Of a DNA stretch of 64,000 nt, positions 45,493 to 54,576 are shown one piece after another (position 1 is the first letter of the stretch; every line of letters begins with the position of its first letter). The DNA is taken from positions 496,001 to 560,000 of the forward strand of contig JANSYJ010000001.1 of the NCBI GenBank assembly GCA_024742495.1, in the 5' to 3' direction. The DNA comes from Bacteroidota bacterium. Lineage in GTDB: Bacteria > Bacteroidota > Bacteroidia > Flavobacteriales > Schleiferiaceae. Under the pieces are notes generated by a model. That model was not told the DNA's origin. It worked only from the letters and a program-made list of their open reading frames with translations, and made no database searches. The translations under genes were made by a program, and so were the position numbers.

Positions 45493-45907
45493 TAAGTTCT
45501 GCAACGCACTTCAGTTCAATGGCAATGGGTGTGGGCAAGGCATCAATGGCAATTGTTGTGCGACAAGGTTTGGGATCTACATCGGCAAAGTATTCTGCAT
45601 AAAGACGGTTGAAGGTTTGAAAGTCACGCTTCATGTCCACCAGAAAAACCTGTACATCCACCAATTTGTCCCAAGCACTATCATGCTCTTCCAAAATGGC
45701 TTTAACATTAGCAAAAACGCTTTTTACTTGTGCGGCAAAATCAAATTCTTTGAAATTTCCATTATGGTCGAGGCTCAAACCTGGAACACCGGAATCGTGC
45801 TGATCACTGCCCGCTAATCGCGGCCCAACACCGCTTAAAAATAATAAGCCTCCTGCTTTTCGGGCTAATGGATAGGAACCAACTGGTTTTGGGGCTTTGC
45901 TGCTCAT
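45482..45907 (-). CDS. RidA-family protein
   Basis: The 141-residue protein is of the Rid/YjgF family with the active-site Arg in DPKPCRTTIAI and the KCVAEL C-terminal strand. Family members hydrolyse reactive enamine or imine intermediates such as 2-aminoacrylate. The N-terminal segment (APKPVGSYPLARKAGGLLFL) is longer than in E. coli RidA, as in several paralogue groups, so the precise substrate is open. It has its own promoter-like element and is followed by the HD gene. Confidence 0.87.
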   Translation of the reverse strand: MSSKAPKPVGSYPLARKAGGLLFLSGVGPRLAGSDQHDSGVPGLSLDHNGNFKEFDFAAQVKSVFANVKAILEEHDSAWDKLVDVQVFLVDMKRDFQTFNRLYAEYFADVDPKPCRTTIAIDALPTPIAIELKCVAELNGG

Positions 45908-45923
45908 TTAAAAAAATTTGCCA

Positions 45924-45931
45924 CGAAGATA
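45924..45931 (-). promoter_or_regulatory. Putative -7 element of the RidA gene
   Basis: On the reverse strand TATCTTCG, the same octamer as at lpxH, lies 16 bp upstream of the ATG and inside the 32-bp gap after the glycosyltransferase stop. Confidence 0.45.
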
Positions 45932-45939
45932 CAAAGCTC

Positions 45940-48900
45940 TTAAAGGGTTTTCTTACGCTGAAATTCAATTTCTTCATTGGTGGGCGTATAAAGCTGAGGC
46001 CCAAGGTAAAGAGGGGTGTTTAGGGAAGTTTTAGCAACCATGGTGTAGCCCTCTTCAATTAAATAGGCCACAAGCAGGTATTGATCGGGATTGCTAGGCA
46101 AAGTCAGTGGAATATATGGTCCAGATTGATCTAGTTTATTGATAAGAACAGGCACACCATCCTCATTGATGCGTACTAAATACCAATCTACTTGAAGGCT
46201 ATCCGCCGGGAGCACCCGCCACTTTTCATTAGCTTTTATAAGGCAGGTGAAAGTTTGGCTTTGGCCGGCAAAAACGGCTCTAGCGGTAGGAATTACTTTA
46301 AAGCCTTCCAGCTGAAGGGGAGCGGGCATCTTGGGCTTTTGCAGGCCCTTTTCTAATACCGCAAAGCCTTCCTTTTTATAGCCATCTAGGTTTTTCAAAC
46401 CATTGAGGGAAACGTGGGACTCAAAGATGTCATCCTGCCAAGCGCTAAAGCTTACGTAATAACCTTCCTTGGCTAGTTCTGCGCCCAACTCCGGACCAGC
46501 GGCTTTAATAAAAAGAGGTCTTTTACAGCTGGCCATTTGGGCCTTAAGCCTTAATGCATCTGGCGGATTAGTGGAGATGTCTATTCCAATAGCATCAATA
46601 TCCTCCAGGGCATTGTATAAGGTAGCCGCTTCTCGGGCTACATTTATATTGTATTCGAGCTCGAGGCTAATGGCACGATTCGGGTCTAAGGTTTTTATTT
46701 TCTCGGTTAGGGAGCCCAACCATTTTAGTAATAGCTGGCGCTGATAGCTTAGCTGGGGTGGGTAAAAGTATTGGTCTAACTTGCCATAGATAGAGCCGCC
46801 TAAATGCCAATCTTTGATGCTCTCTTCATCTAGCTTAGATTTTACTTCGTTGAGAATAAGCTTCTCGCGAGCTACTAAGGCAGGATTATCAGCATCGAAA
46901 TTTTTAAGGTCGCCTATATAAAAGGAGTAACTAATTCCGAAATCTTGAATTTCCGCTTCTTTCAAGATATTATCATTATAAATACTTGGTCCGTAGCGGT
47001 AGATATGCCCTATCCCAAGATCCTTCATTTCCTGAAAGTCCTTTTCAATAACTCTTCTGAAAAGGGGATGACGGGTGTTTTGCCACTCCAATCCCTTATA
47101 ATAATTACAGGCTAAGCCGCTATGTTTAGAGACTCCCGAGGCCCTGCTCTTATTTAGGGTAGATGGAAAATAACTTAATTCCATTGGCGGCGGAAAGCTG
47201 TTCTGCCCGAAGGAACTAAAAGCCTTCTGGTCTACAGCGAGGTCTTTCGATTTCAATAAAAGTCCAGCAAAGCTTGGATTAGCAGCTGCTAAAGAATCTA
47301 TAAAGGGAAGTAAGGAGCTGGGGACATGGCGACTAAAGCTTAAAAACCAAGGCGTTCCAAACTGGAAGCTTTCTTGAACTAGAAAAGAAGCTAAGGCGTT
47401 TTCAGGATCAGTGCTATTTAAAACTTCATCGCCATCCAGTTCTAGGAAACTCAGCATTCTCAACTCCGGGAGGGAATAGCGAAGTAGTTCAGCTGGGGGG
47501 CAGTGGTAAACCAACATGATATTGTTTATATCCGCGGCATTGAAATAGGTGTTTAAATACTGCCAAAGATCGGGGTGACTTTTAAGTTGGCTACTGTCGT
47601 TTAAGTTGGCAAATGGCGCTAAGTAAATCGGAAAACGGCTGGTTTGAAACTGCCTAATCCAAAAATCCAATTGGCTATTAAACTTACCGTTGATAAAATC
47701 TTTTATAAGCTGCGCTTCACCGCTACTGTCAGTTCTAAAATGCCATTCCACATAGGGATACTTCCCGGCATTTAGGGCTTGGTTTAGGAACTCCTTAGAA
47801 ACAGCAGTATCATTAAAAAAGCTTAGGCTTTGATACCACAAATCGCTTTCTTCCTCTAAATCGGCGTTGCCAATAAAGTGCAAAGTGGGTTTAGCAGCCT
47901 TAAGGCTAAAACGTTGCTGGGTAATACCTCTATCGGAAGTTGTAACGTAAATAAATATTCCCGCTAAAATGGCTACCGGTAGGGCAACTATCCGCAAGAA
48001 GCGGTAAGAACCATGTCTTAATTTCCAAAACCAATCTTTAAGACGCCAAATGCCGATAAAAAGCTGCTCCAACCAAGGAACTCCTACTTTATACTTTCGC
48101 CAACGATTTTGCATACTGGCAAAAAAGATGAAGCCTATAAAGAGAAAGTTAAGGCAGGCAAAGCCCGCCATAATGATGCTGTAGGGGTTGAGGTCTCGCG
48201 ATAAACCATAAACAATGGCTATTACAGTCGTGAGGCCCATCAACAAATTAGGAATATTAAGGCCCAAGGTGTTCTCTTCCTGCCCATCCTTAGGAGTAGG
48301 ATTGTAGGGAACCTTTCTTCTTAAAACGGTGTAAATAAAGCCCAGGCAGTGAATCCACCAAGTGCCAATGGCTATTAAACCACCTTGGATATGGAAACCC
48401 CGTTCATCTTCTTCCATCACCCATTTTTGGACATAATGCCGAATAATGATAATAGAGGTAAGCAAGGGTGCCGCATAACTTAAGAAGTAGGCCAAACCCA
48501 CCTGCATAGGAATATGGGCGGTAAAGAGGGATATTATAGGAACTAGGAAATTTATAAGGAACAGAAAGCCCATGAAATAATGCCAAGGCAGAAGTCCATA
48601 ATGAAAGCGTTGCCGCCAACTTAAAGAATTAAAAATTTTGGGATAGGTAGTCACCAAAAGTTCAAAAACTCCACGCGACCACTTTAGCTGTTGCTGATAA
48701 TAAGCCGAAAGGGTATTGGGCACCAAACCACGAGTTAGAACCCTTGGAACATAGCTTGACTTCCAGCCTTTGGCATGCAATTTCATGGAGGTGTGCATGT
48801 CTTCCGCTAATCCTGGAGCATGGCCACCAATACTGTCTAAGGCCTCTCTTCTAAAAGTACAGTTCGCACCAATGGCTTGAGCAGTTCCATAACTGTTCAT

Positions 48901-49596
48901 GCTCATCATTATAGGCCCATAAAATTGAAAGGTTTGTTGGGCGGAAGCCTTGGCAATTAGGTTTTCATAGATGTTGTCATAAGCTTGTACCACCTGCACA
49001 AAACCAATCTCTGGATCTTGAAAATGAGGTAGTACCCAATCTAGAAAGTCCGGCGCAGGAACGTGATCGGGATCCAGGATTAAACAAATATCACCCTGAG
49101 CATGATTATAAATAGCATGATTGATGTTACCGGCTTTGGCATTGGTTTTTACCGGCCCTCGGTAAACATGTACAATACCCAATCTTTCACATTGTTCCTT
49201 TAGATAAGGATCGTCGCCTTCATCGCATAAATAGGTGGTATGGGGGTAGCTTATCGCTTGTATGGCCTCCAAAGTTTGGATGAGCATATCGTAGGGCTCA
49301 CCTGGAACATAGGTAGTGAAAATATCTACCTTAAACTCTTGCCTAAGTTCAATGGATTCGGGTGCCGATAAATCCCAATAGTGATACCATTCGTACAAGA
49401 GCCTCAGTCCAATGTAGAAGAGCGAAAACAAAAGCGGGTAGTACAATGGTTTATAACCAATGTACTCCTCCTTGGTTACCTCCCAAAAGAAAAACCCCAT
49501 GGCCATAACCCCCACCACGATCATAATACGGATGGTAATCCGTTGAGCTCGGTTTGGAGGCTTAATAGGTATCGGTCGCGACTTATTGTACCACAT
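45940..49596 (-). CDS. Cellulose-synthase-like GT2 fused to extracytoplasmic glycosidase-like domains
   Basis: From ATG 49596 the protein is about 1218 residues. Residues 1-530 are a processive GT2 synthase with seven or eight membrane helices. Its catalytic residues are DEGDD (125-129), DPD (175-177), AED (264-266) and QQLKW (302-306), where the last motif is usually QxxRW. A further helix near 540 leads into about 650 residues predicted outside the inner membrane. These include a GH26-like TIM-barrel piece (PYVEWHFR, LDFWIRQFQTSRFPIYLAPF), a second barrel-like piece (FQEMKDLGIGHIYRYGPS) and an Ig-like end. It overlaps the upstream glycoside hydrolase gene by 14 bp. It probably makes and processes a beta-glucan-like polymer; the polymer is unknown. 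Confidence 0.82.
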   Translation of the reverse strand: MWYNKSRPIPIKPPNRAQRITIRIMIVVGVMAMGFFFWEVTKEEYIGYKPLYYPLLFSLFYIGLRLLYEWYHYWDLSAPESIELRQEFKVDIFTTYVPGEPYDMLIQTLEAIQAISYPHTTYLCDEGDDPYLKEQCERLGIVHVYRGPVKTNAKAGNINHAIYNHAQGDICLILDPDHVPAPDFLDWVLPHFQDPEIGFVQVVQAYDNIYENLIAKASAQQTFQFYGPIMMSMNSYGTAQAIGANCTFRREALDSIGGHAPGLAEDMHTSMKLHAKGWKSSYVPRVLTRGLVPNTLSAYYQQQLKWSRGVFELLVTTYPKIFNSLSWRQRFHYGLLPWHYFMGFLFLINFLVPIISLFTAHIPMQVGLAYFLSYAAPLLTSIIIIRHYVQKWVMEEDERGFHIQGGLIAIGTWWIHCLGFIYTVLRRKVPYNPTPKDGQEENTLGLNIPNLLMGLTTVIAIVYGLSRDLNPYSIIMAGFACLNFLFIGFIFFASMQNRWRKYKVGVPWLEQLFIGIWRLKDWFWKLRHGSYRFLRIVALPVAILAGIFIYVTTSDRGITQQRFSLKAAKPTLHFIGNADLEEESDLWYQSLSFFNDTAVSKEFLNQALNAGKYPYVEWHFRTDSSGEAQLIKDFINGKFNSQLDFWIRQFQTSRFPIYLAPFANLNDSSQLKSHPDLWQYLNTYFNAADINNIMLVYHCPPAELLRYSLPELRMLSFLELDGDEVLNSTDPENALASFLVQESFQFGTPWFLSFSRHVPSSLLPFIDSLAAANPSFAGLLLKSKDLAVDQKAFSSFGQNSFPPPMELSYFPSTLNKSRASGVSKHSGLACNYYKGLEWQNTRHPLFRRVIEKDFQEMKDLGIGHIYRYGPSIYNDNILKEAEIQDFGISYSFYIGDLKNFDADNPALVAREKLILNEVKSKLDEESIKDWHLGGSIYGKLDQYFYPPQLSYQRQLLLKWLGSLTEKIKTLDPNRAISLELEYNINVAREAATLYNALEDIDAIGIDISTNPPDALRLKAQMASCKRPLFIKAAGPELGAELAKEGYYVSFSAWQDDIFESHVSLNGLKNLDGYKKEGFAVLEKGLQKPKMPAPLQLEGFKVIPTARAVFAGQSQTFTCLIKANEKWRVLPADSLQVDWYLVRINEDGVPVLINKLDQSGPYIPLTLPSNPDQYLLVAYLIEEGYTMVAKTSLNTPLYLGPQLYTPTNEEIEFQRKKTL

Positions 49597-50854
49597 AGAA
49601 AGGGAGATTGGCGCTAGCAAAGTTTCCAAGGCTATCCGTCACTTTTACAAAAAGGCGATAGGGGCCAGGTTTAGAGGGACATTTAAAGCTAATTTTTCTA
49701 GAGTCCTCGGATACCTGGATAAGACCGGGAAGGGCAGGCGGAGTGTCGGCTTTTAAAAAGTACCAATCTTCGCTTCTGAGGCTCCATTTAATATTCAGCT
49801 TCTTTCGCTTTATGGAGTCCATCTCCAAGCTGGCTTGATGCAAGTCATTCGTTTCAAACCAAAATTGATTGGCCTCATTTTCCCCGTCAATACGAAGGTT
49901 TCCAATTAGGGGCGCTCCTCCTTTTTGGGGATGGCCATATTTTTCCGCCAAGTAATAATAGAGCGCATTTTTCTCTCCTTTTTCCGAGAAAACGTTAAAC
50001 CAGGTATGGGTTTGTTCTTGCCGCCAACCCCAGTTAAAAACCAAGGCGCCTAGGTATTGTGGGTGTTCCTTAGGTAGCTCCGAAAAACGCTTTTTTAAGA
50101 CCTCAACTTTTTCGCTGCTCTTGGGCTCTATTGGTGCGCCCCAGCTAGTCCAATTTGTTTCCCAAGGGCCATTTTCTCCAAACTCCCCAATCAGGAAGGG
50201 TTTGGAAAATAAAGATTCCAAGCTGGCCATGTCTTCGCTTAACTCAGGCAACCTGCCGAAGGTATTAATGATAAGATAGTCTAGGTCCTTAATTTTCAGG
50301 GCAAAGTTGAGCGCCGCCTTTTGGCCAAAATTTGCAAATGCCGTTCCTACGGGGTGATTGGGGTCATTAAGGCGCAGCGAATCTAAGAGGATATTATAGG
50401 TCCTTGAAAAACTTAAATCGTAGAGATTATAAAAAACCAATTCATTGCCGAGGCACCAGCTGAGCAGGGCGGGATGCTGGCTGTATTTACGACCAATTGC
50501 CGCCAATTCACTACTCAGCTTTTCGGTTTGCTCATCATTTTCATAGAGCCATTTTTGATTGCTTTTGGGAAGCCAAATGCCGGCAACCACCATGAGTCCA
50601 AATTTATGAGCGCTATCTAATACCGATTGCAAGTTTGTAGTATCGTAGGTTCTAATGGTATTGGCGCCAATTAGTGCCGCCTCTTTTAAATAGGATGAAC
50701 CCGATAATCCCTTAATAGAATACGCTTCCCCCGCCACAGTAAACCTGGCCTGCCCATCGATCGTCTCAATTTTAACACGCCCATTTAATGGTGCAGACTC
50801 TTGGCAAGCACATAAGCATAGGGTGATAAAAAATAAGACTACAGTCTTTTGCAT
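49583..50854 (-). CDS. Glycoside hydrolase lipoprotein with GH2-type TIM barrel
   Basis: The 423-residue lipoprotein (FITLCLCACQESAP) has a TIM barrel with acid/base Glu in LSWCLGNELVF and nucleophile Glu in FLIGEFGENGPW, the pattern of clan A retaining glycosidases (GH2/GH5-like). A C-terminal Ig-like segment (FKCPSKPGPYRLFVKVTDSL) resembles the end of the coupled glycosyltransferase. It may trim, release or transglycosylate the polymer made by that partner. It is the first gene of the pair and shares 14 bp with it. Confidence 0.82.
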   Translation of the reverse strand: MQKTVVLFFITLCLCACQESAPLNGRVKIETIDGQARFTVAGEAYSIKGLSGSSYLKEAALIGANTIRTYDTTNLQSVLDSAHKFGLMVVAGIWLPKSNQKWLYENDEQTEKLSSELAAIGRKYSQHPALLSWCLGNELVFYNLYDLSFSRTYNILLDSLRLNDPNHPVGTAFANFGQKAALNFALKIKDLDYLIINTFGRLPELSEDMASLESLFSKPFLIGEFGENGPWETNWTSWGAPIEPKSSEKVEVLKKRFSELPKEHPQYLGALVFNWGWRQEQTHTWFNVFSEKGEKNALYYYLAEKYGHPQKGGAPLIGNLRIDGENEANQFWFETNDLHQASLEMDSIKRKKLNIKWSLRSEDWYFLKADTPPALPGLIQVSEDSRKISFKCPSKPGPYRLFVKVTDSLGNFASANLPFYVVQ

Positions 50855-51302
50855 TTCAGGTATTTACAAAAAGTAATGCTAAAAAATACGATAGCGGTTC
50901 AAATGCTAAACTTACAAACTGACTGCGCTTTGAGCTGCTCTAGGCGCTATAATTATTAACAGTCAGAAATCCATTCTCGGCAGTTTTAAAAGAAAGAATG
51001 ACAGGATTAATATTCGGAAACCTAAGATTTATTTTCCTCTAAAGTCGCTTATAAGCTTGGCTTTCCGCAGGCTTTTAATTCATGTCCTTTTCTTTCAGCA
51101 CTAAGTCGAATGGCTAAAGATATTAACATTGGGACTCAAAAATAGCGCTTTCGGCCACAAGTTTCGGGAGCAGACCGGCAGAAATAGATCTTGATTTTAA
51201 GCTCCTGGCAAATACGGCTGAAAGCTAGAAATGCGACCATTCCAAAAATAGGTCCACAGGAATTAGGAGTTTGGGGCCTTTAAAAAAAGCTACGGCCTTG
51301 TT
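50855..51302. other. 448-bp non-coding gap
   Basis: No reading frame of convincing length or composition occurs here. It contains the upstream region of the glycoside hydrolase gene and the end of the antiporter transcript. Short GGCC inverted repeats near 51271-51294 are too weak to call a terminator. I see nothing else. Confidence 0.4.
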
Positions 51303-53117
51303 TTAATTATGATGTATCGGAATAAAAGCCAAGCTATCTCCTTTGGAAAAATCGGGTAGTTCCCGAGAAATAACTAGGATTTGGTCTTCTGCCAATCGAA
51401 ACAATGGGATAATCCCAAAGGAATATTCCTTTACGATAGCATCATAGTCTTCCTGGCTTTCACACTTTCGCTCCAAAACCTTTTCTGCTTGTCGAACAGA
51501 TTGGGCAAGGTTCAAATAATCTACATTACCAGTAAAAAGCACATCCCTTGGCGGGTCTAATTCTGGTAATTCCTGTTCCTTTTTGCTACTTAAACGAAAG
51601 GTTTTATTGGGGCCAAATTCTTCATCGAAATACTTTAAGGCCAGGCCATTGATTTCGGCACTAGAGGTAAGTGCGAGTAGGGTGCCGGTATTATTGAGGT
51701 CTAAATCCTCATAAACATTATCGCTTAGAATGCTGCCCTCGTAAACCTCAAAACCCATTCTGCGCGCTTCTTTCTGATTGGTTTTAGAGGTATCGGCTAA
51801 AATGATATCCGCCCCTTTATCTTTTAAATAGCGACCTAAAAAGCGCGCATTTTCATTGGCACCGGCCACCAAAAAGCCGCGTGGTTCTTCGCGCTCTACC
51901 TTGAGCAATTTGGCAATAGGTTTGGCACTGGCTCCTTGTAAGATTACCGTACCTACTATCATTAGGAAGGTTAAAGGTAAAATTAGTTCGGCTTGTTGAA
52001 TGTTTACCGAGCCTTCTTCTCCCGAGGTTAATTGCAAAGCAAATAAAGAGGCCACGGCAGCCGCTACAATTCCCTTAGGCCCAACCCAAGACATAAAGAC
52101 AACCTCGCGCCAATTAAAGCCCGATCGCCTGGTGCTTAGCCAAACTGCTAATGGACGCAATACCAGCACCACCACGGCAAATAGAATTAGGGAGTTTAAA
52201 CCTAATTTTTCAATTTGGCTGATATCAATGCGACTGGAGAGAAGGATAAATAGTACAGAGATAAGAATGATGCTCACATCTTCTTTAAAGGATAGGATTT
52301 TCTTTAATTCTTGTACCCGCACGTTGGCGAGAATAATCCCCATGAAAGTGGTAGACATGAGTCCTGCTTCATGAGCGAGAAACTCGGCAAAGGTAAAAGC
52401 CAGAATTACCATGCCTAGGGCCATTACATTGCGGAGGTAGGAAGGGATTCTGTTTTTTTGAAGCAGCCATCTCAAGAAAAAGGCTGCTAAACCTCCAACA
52501 AACATTCCTGCCGCTACCGTTAAAAAGAATTCTTTAAAAACCCCGGTGGTGCTGGGACTAGCGAAATCAGAAGTTTGGATGAACTCATAAACCAAAACCG
52601 CTATTAAGGCACCGAGAGGATCAATTAAAATGCCTTCCCATTTTAGTACATTATTGATGCGAAGGTTTGGCCGCACATTGCGGAGGATTGGAATTACCAC
52701 CGTAGGTCCTGATACAATGATTAAAGCACCAAAGAGAAAAGATAGACTGTAGTCCATGCCCATTAGGTAATGCGCAGCTAAACCGCCACCTACCAAAGTA
52801 ATAATGGGTCCAAAGATTAATAAGTTTCGCACCACTCCTGCTTGATGCCGTATTTCTTTGAGCTTTAGAGTTAAGCCTCCTTCAAAAAGGATTACACCAA
52901 CCGAAATAGAGACAAAGGCAAATAATAGGTCACCCGAAAAAATAAGGTCGCCATCCAAGAGCTTTTCACCATCGGTAGTAATAAAGGTGGATCCCGGGCC
53001 TAGGGCCAGACCGATTATAATCAATGGCAAGATTGCAGGAATCTTTATTTTCCAGGCCATCCATTGCGCAAAGACGCTAAGTATCAGAATACTGGCTAAC
53101 TCTGCCATTCCTTCCAT
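51303..53117 (-). CDS. CPA1-type cation:proton antiporter with TrkA-N domain
   Basis: The 604-residue protein has about 12 membrane helices with the family signatures GVILFEGGLTLKLKEIRHQ and KWEGILIDPLGAL (the Asp is the probable ion site). A cytoplasmic RCK/TrkA-N Rossmann domain from about residue 405 follows (RGFLVAGANENARFLGRYLK). It exchanges Na+ or K+ for protons and is likely gated by a nucleotide bound to the Rossmann domain. A further C-terminal RCK-C-like segment may follow. It lies 42 bp downstream of the phosphatase-fold gene. Confidence 0.9.
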   Translation of the reverse strand: MEGMAELASILILSVFAQWMAWKIKIPAILPLIIIGLALGPGSTFITTDGEKLLDGDLIFSGDLLFAFVSISVGVILFEGGLTLKLKEIRHQAGVVRNLLIFGPIITLVGGGLAAHYLMGMDYSLSFLFGALIIVSGPTVVIPILRNVRPNLRINNVLKWEGILIDPLGALIAVLVYEFIQTSDFASPSTTGVFKEFFLTVAAGMFVGGLAAFFLRWLLQKNRIPSYLRNVMALGMVILAFTFAEFLAHEAGLMSTTFMGIILANVRVQELKKILSFKEDVSIILISVLFILLSSRIDISQIEKLGLNSLILFAVVVLVLRPLAVWLSTRRSGFNWREVVFMSWVGPKGIVAAAVASLFALQLTSGEEGSVNIQQAELILPLTFLMIVGTVILQGASAKPIAKLLKVEREEPRGFLVAGANENARFLGRYLKDKGADIILADTSKTNQKEARRMGFEVYEGSILSDNVYEDLDLNNTGTLLALTSSAEINGLALKYFDEEFGPNKTFRLSSKKEQELPELDPPRDVLFTGNVDYLNLAQSVRQAEKVLERKCESQEDYDAIVKEYSFGIIPLFRLAEDQILVISRELPDFSKGDSLAFIPIHHN

Positions 53118-53159
53118 GTTTGGTTTTATTTAGGGAGCAATAATATACAACAAAGTGGC

Positions 53160-53570
53160 TCAGGAAAGGTGCTGATCAATAAAGTTACTGCACTTTAAGC
53201 GCAGTGTGTCCCTAAGATGTCGCATCGCCTCTTGGCGTTCTTGACCGCCAAAACCGTCTAAAGCGGGAATGGAAAGAAGGTGTAGAGTGGCATTCCTAAA
53301 ACGCTGTCGCCCTTTATCGGCCAACTCTTCTTCAAAGGTGATAATATGATCAAAGCTAAAGTCTTCAAAGTCCTTTAGTTCATCTGAAGTTTGTCCAGCA
53401 ATTACAACGCGATCTTCGGCCATAGCACGGATAGCCTGCGGGTCTACGCCACTAGGTTCGACCCCACAGCTATACACCTGCGCTAAATTGCCCAGGGATT
53501 TTTTAAGATAGCCTTCCAGAATTTGACTGCGGATGGCGTTTTCTTTACCGATGATTAGAATTTTCGACAA
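53160..53570 (-). CDS. Low-molecular-weight phosphatase/ArsC-fold protein lacking catalytic cysteine
   Basis: The 136-residue protein aligns by eye with LMW protein tyrosine phosphatases and thioredoxin-type arsenate reductases. The P-loop C-x5-R reads G8-KENAI-R14 followed by SQILEGYL, so the arginine remains but the nucleophilic Cys is Gly. The later YSCGVEPSGVDPQAI and FDHIITFEEEL segments keep the family pattern. It is probably a binding or regulatory protein rather than an enzyme. The start is TTG 53570; a stop lies in frame two codons upstream. It is followed by the antiporter gene. Confidence 0.8.
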   Translation of the reverse strand: MSKILIIGKENAIRSQILEGYLKKSLGNLAQVYSCGVEPSGVDPQAIRAMAEDRVVIAGQTSDELKDFEDFSFDHIITFEEELADKGRQRFRNATLHLLSIPALDGFGGQERQEAMRHLRDTLRLKCSNFIDQHLS

Positions 53571-53650
53571 GGCAGATTATTTGAACAATTCCTCTTATTT
53601 CTTGATATGCTATTATTGCTTGGTGAAAATAATAAATAGCCCTCAAGGGA

Positions 53651-54199
53651 ATGAAGATATATACAAAAACAGGAGATAAAGGTCAGACTTCTCTGGTTTC
53701 AGGAGAAAGAGTAGCTAAAAATCATTTGCGAATTGAAGCCTATGGCACTGTAGATGAGCTAAATGCCTGCATAGGTCTTATGAAAGATAGTGCAAAGTAC
53801 CGCGCTGCTGTGGAACGTTGGGAGGAAATCCAGAGCCTACTTTTTAGTATCGGATCACATCTGGCCGCGACCGAGAAAAACAAAATGCCATTGCCCGAAC
53901 TGGAAGAAGGCGATATAAATCAATTGGAGGCAGACATGGATCAGATGGATGGAGAACTCCAAGCCTTGAGGAATTTTATTATTCCCGGTGGTGATCTCTC
54001 CTCATCTTATGCGCATATGGCGAGAACCATCTGTCGCAGAGCGGAGCGCAGGATAATAGACCTAGAGGCAGCGGAGCTAAGTATCCATCCGGTTATTTTA
54101 CCCTTTTTAAATCGTTTAAGTGATTACTTGTTTACTTGCGCTCGATTCCTTACTCTTAAGCATGAGGGGACAGAGACTACCTGGAAACCTCGTAAATAG
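53651..54199 (+). CDS. PduO-type cob(I)alamin adenosyltransferase
   Basis: The 182-residue protein has the ATP-binding N-terminus IYTKTGDKGQTSLVSGERV, the GTVDELNACIGL helix, and the ARTICRRAERRIIDL and LNRLSDYLFTCARFLTL segments of the PduO/MMAB trimeric family. It transfers adenosyl from ATP to reduced cobalamin, making the cofactor for enzymes such as methylmalonyl-CoA mutase. No cobalamin biosynthesis genes are nearby, so it probably serves salvage. It is a single gene on the forward strand. Confidence 0.93.
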   Translation: MKIYTKTGDKGQTSLVSGERVAKNHLRIEAYGTVDELNACIGLMKDSAKYRAAVERWEEIQSLLFSIGSHLAATEKNKMPLPELEEGDINQLEADMDQMDGELQALRNFIIPGGDLSSSYAHMARTICRRAERRIIDLEAAELSIHPVILPFLNRLSDYLFTCARFLTLKHEGTETTWKPRK

Positions 54200-54227
54200 C
54201 AAAAAGCAAGAGATTGAAAAATGGCAC

Positions 54228-54257
54228 TTGCATAGGTCATTTAAAAATTTATTTTTG
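54228..54257 (+). promoter_or_regulatory. Textbook promoter of the DUF2795 gene
   Basis: TTG at 54228-54230, exactly 19 bases, then TATTTTTG at 54250-54257 is a full match to the Bacteroidota consensus. The -7 element overlaps a 12-bp perfect palindrome TTTTTGCAAAAA (54252-54263). The ATG follows about 34 bp later. Confidence 0.7.
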
Positions 54258-54291
54258 CAAAAATTTTGATCTAACTCTTTTATTATAGCCT

Positions 54292-54516
54292 ATGTACTGG
54301 ACCTTAGAACTTGCAAGCTACTTGAGCGACGCTCCCTGGCCTGCTACAAAAGATGAACTGGTTGATTATTCAATCAGAACCGGTGCGCCTCTAGAGGTAG
54401 TAGAAAACCTACAAGCCATGGAAGAGGAGGAAGAAGAGATATATGAGGGTATAGAAGATATATGGCCCGATTACCCCTCGGAAGAGGACTTCCTATGGAA
54501 TGAAGATGAATATTAG
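54292..54516 (+). CDS. DUF2795 domain protein
   Basis: This 74-residue acidic protein reads LASYLSDAPWPATKDELVDY, then RTGAPLEVVENLQAMEEEEE and an IWPDYPSEEDF end, the pattern of DUF2795. Small homologues of nearly this length are widespread in Bacteroidota, in my recollection, without a known role. It has the best-matching promoter in the window and a strong bidirectional terminator, which suggests a well-expressed single gene. Confidence 0.85.
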   Translation: MYWTLELASYLSDAPWPATKDELVDYSIRTGAPLEVVENLQAMEEEEEEIYEGIEDIWPDYPSEEDFLWNEDEY

Positions 54517-54576
54517 CACAGTCTAAAAACAGCCTTCCTTTTGGAGGGCTTTTTTTTCGACTTATTTAGACTGTGC
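54516..54576. terminator. Bidirectional terminator nested in a longer inverted repeat
   Basis: AGCCTTCC-TTTT-GGAGGGCT (54531-54550) followed by eight T ends the forward transcript; the same stem followed by GTTTTT serves the reverse one. Around it GCACAGTCTAAA (54516-54527) and TTTAGACTGTGC (54565-54576) are a perfect 12-bp inverted repeat that overlaps the last codons of both convergent genes. Confidence 0.85.

Noticed and set aside
51255-51302. GGCC inverted repeats after the antiporter gene
   Set aside because: Only a 4-bp core would pair; not convincing as an intrinsic terminator.
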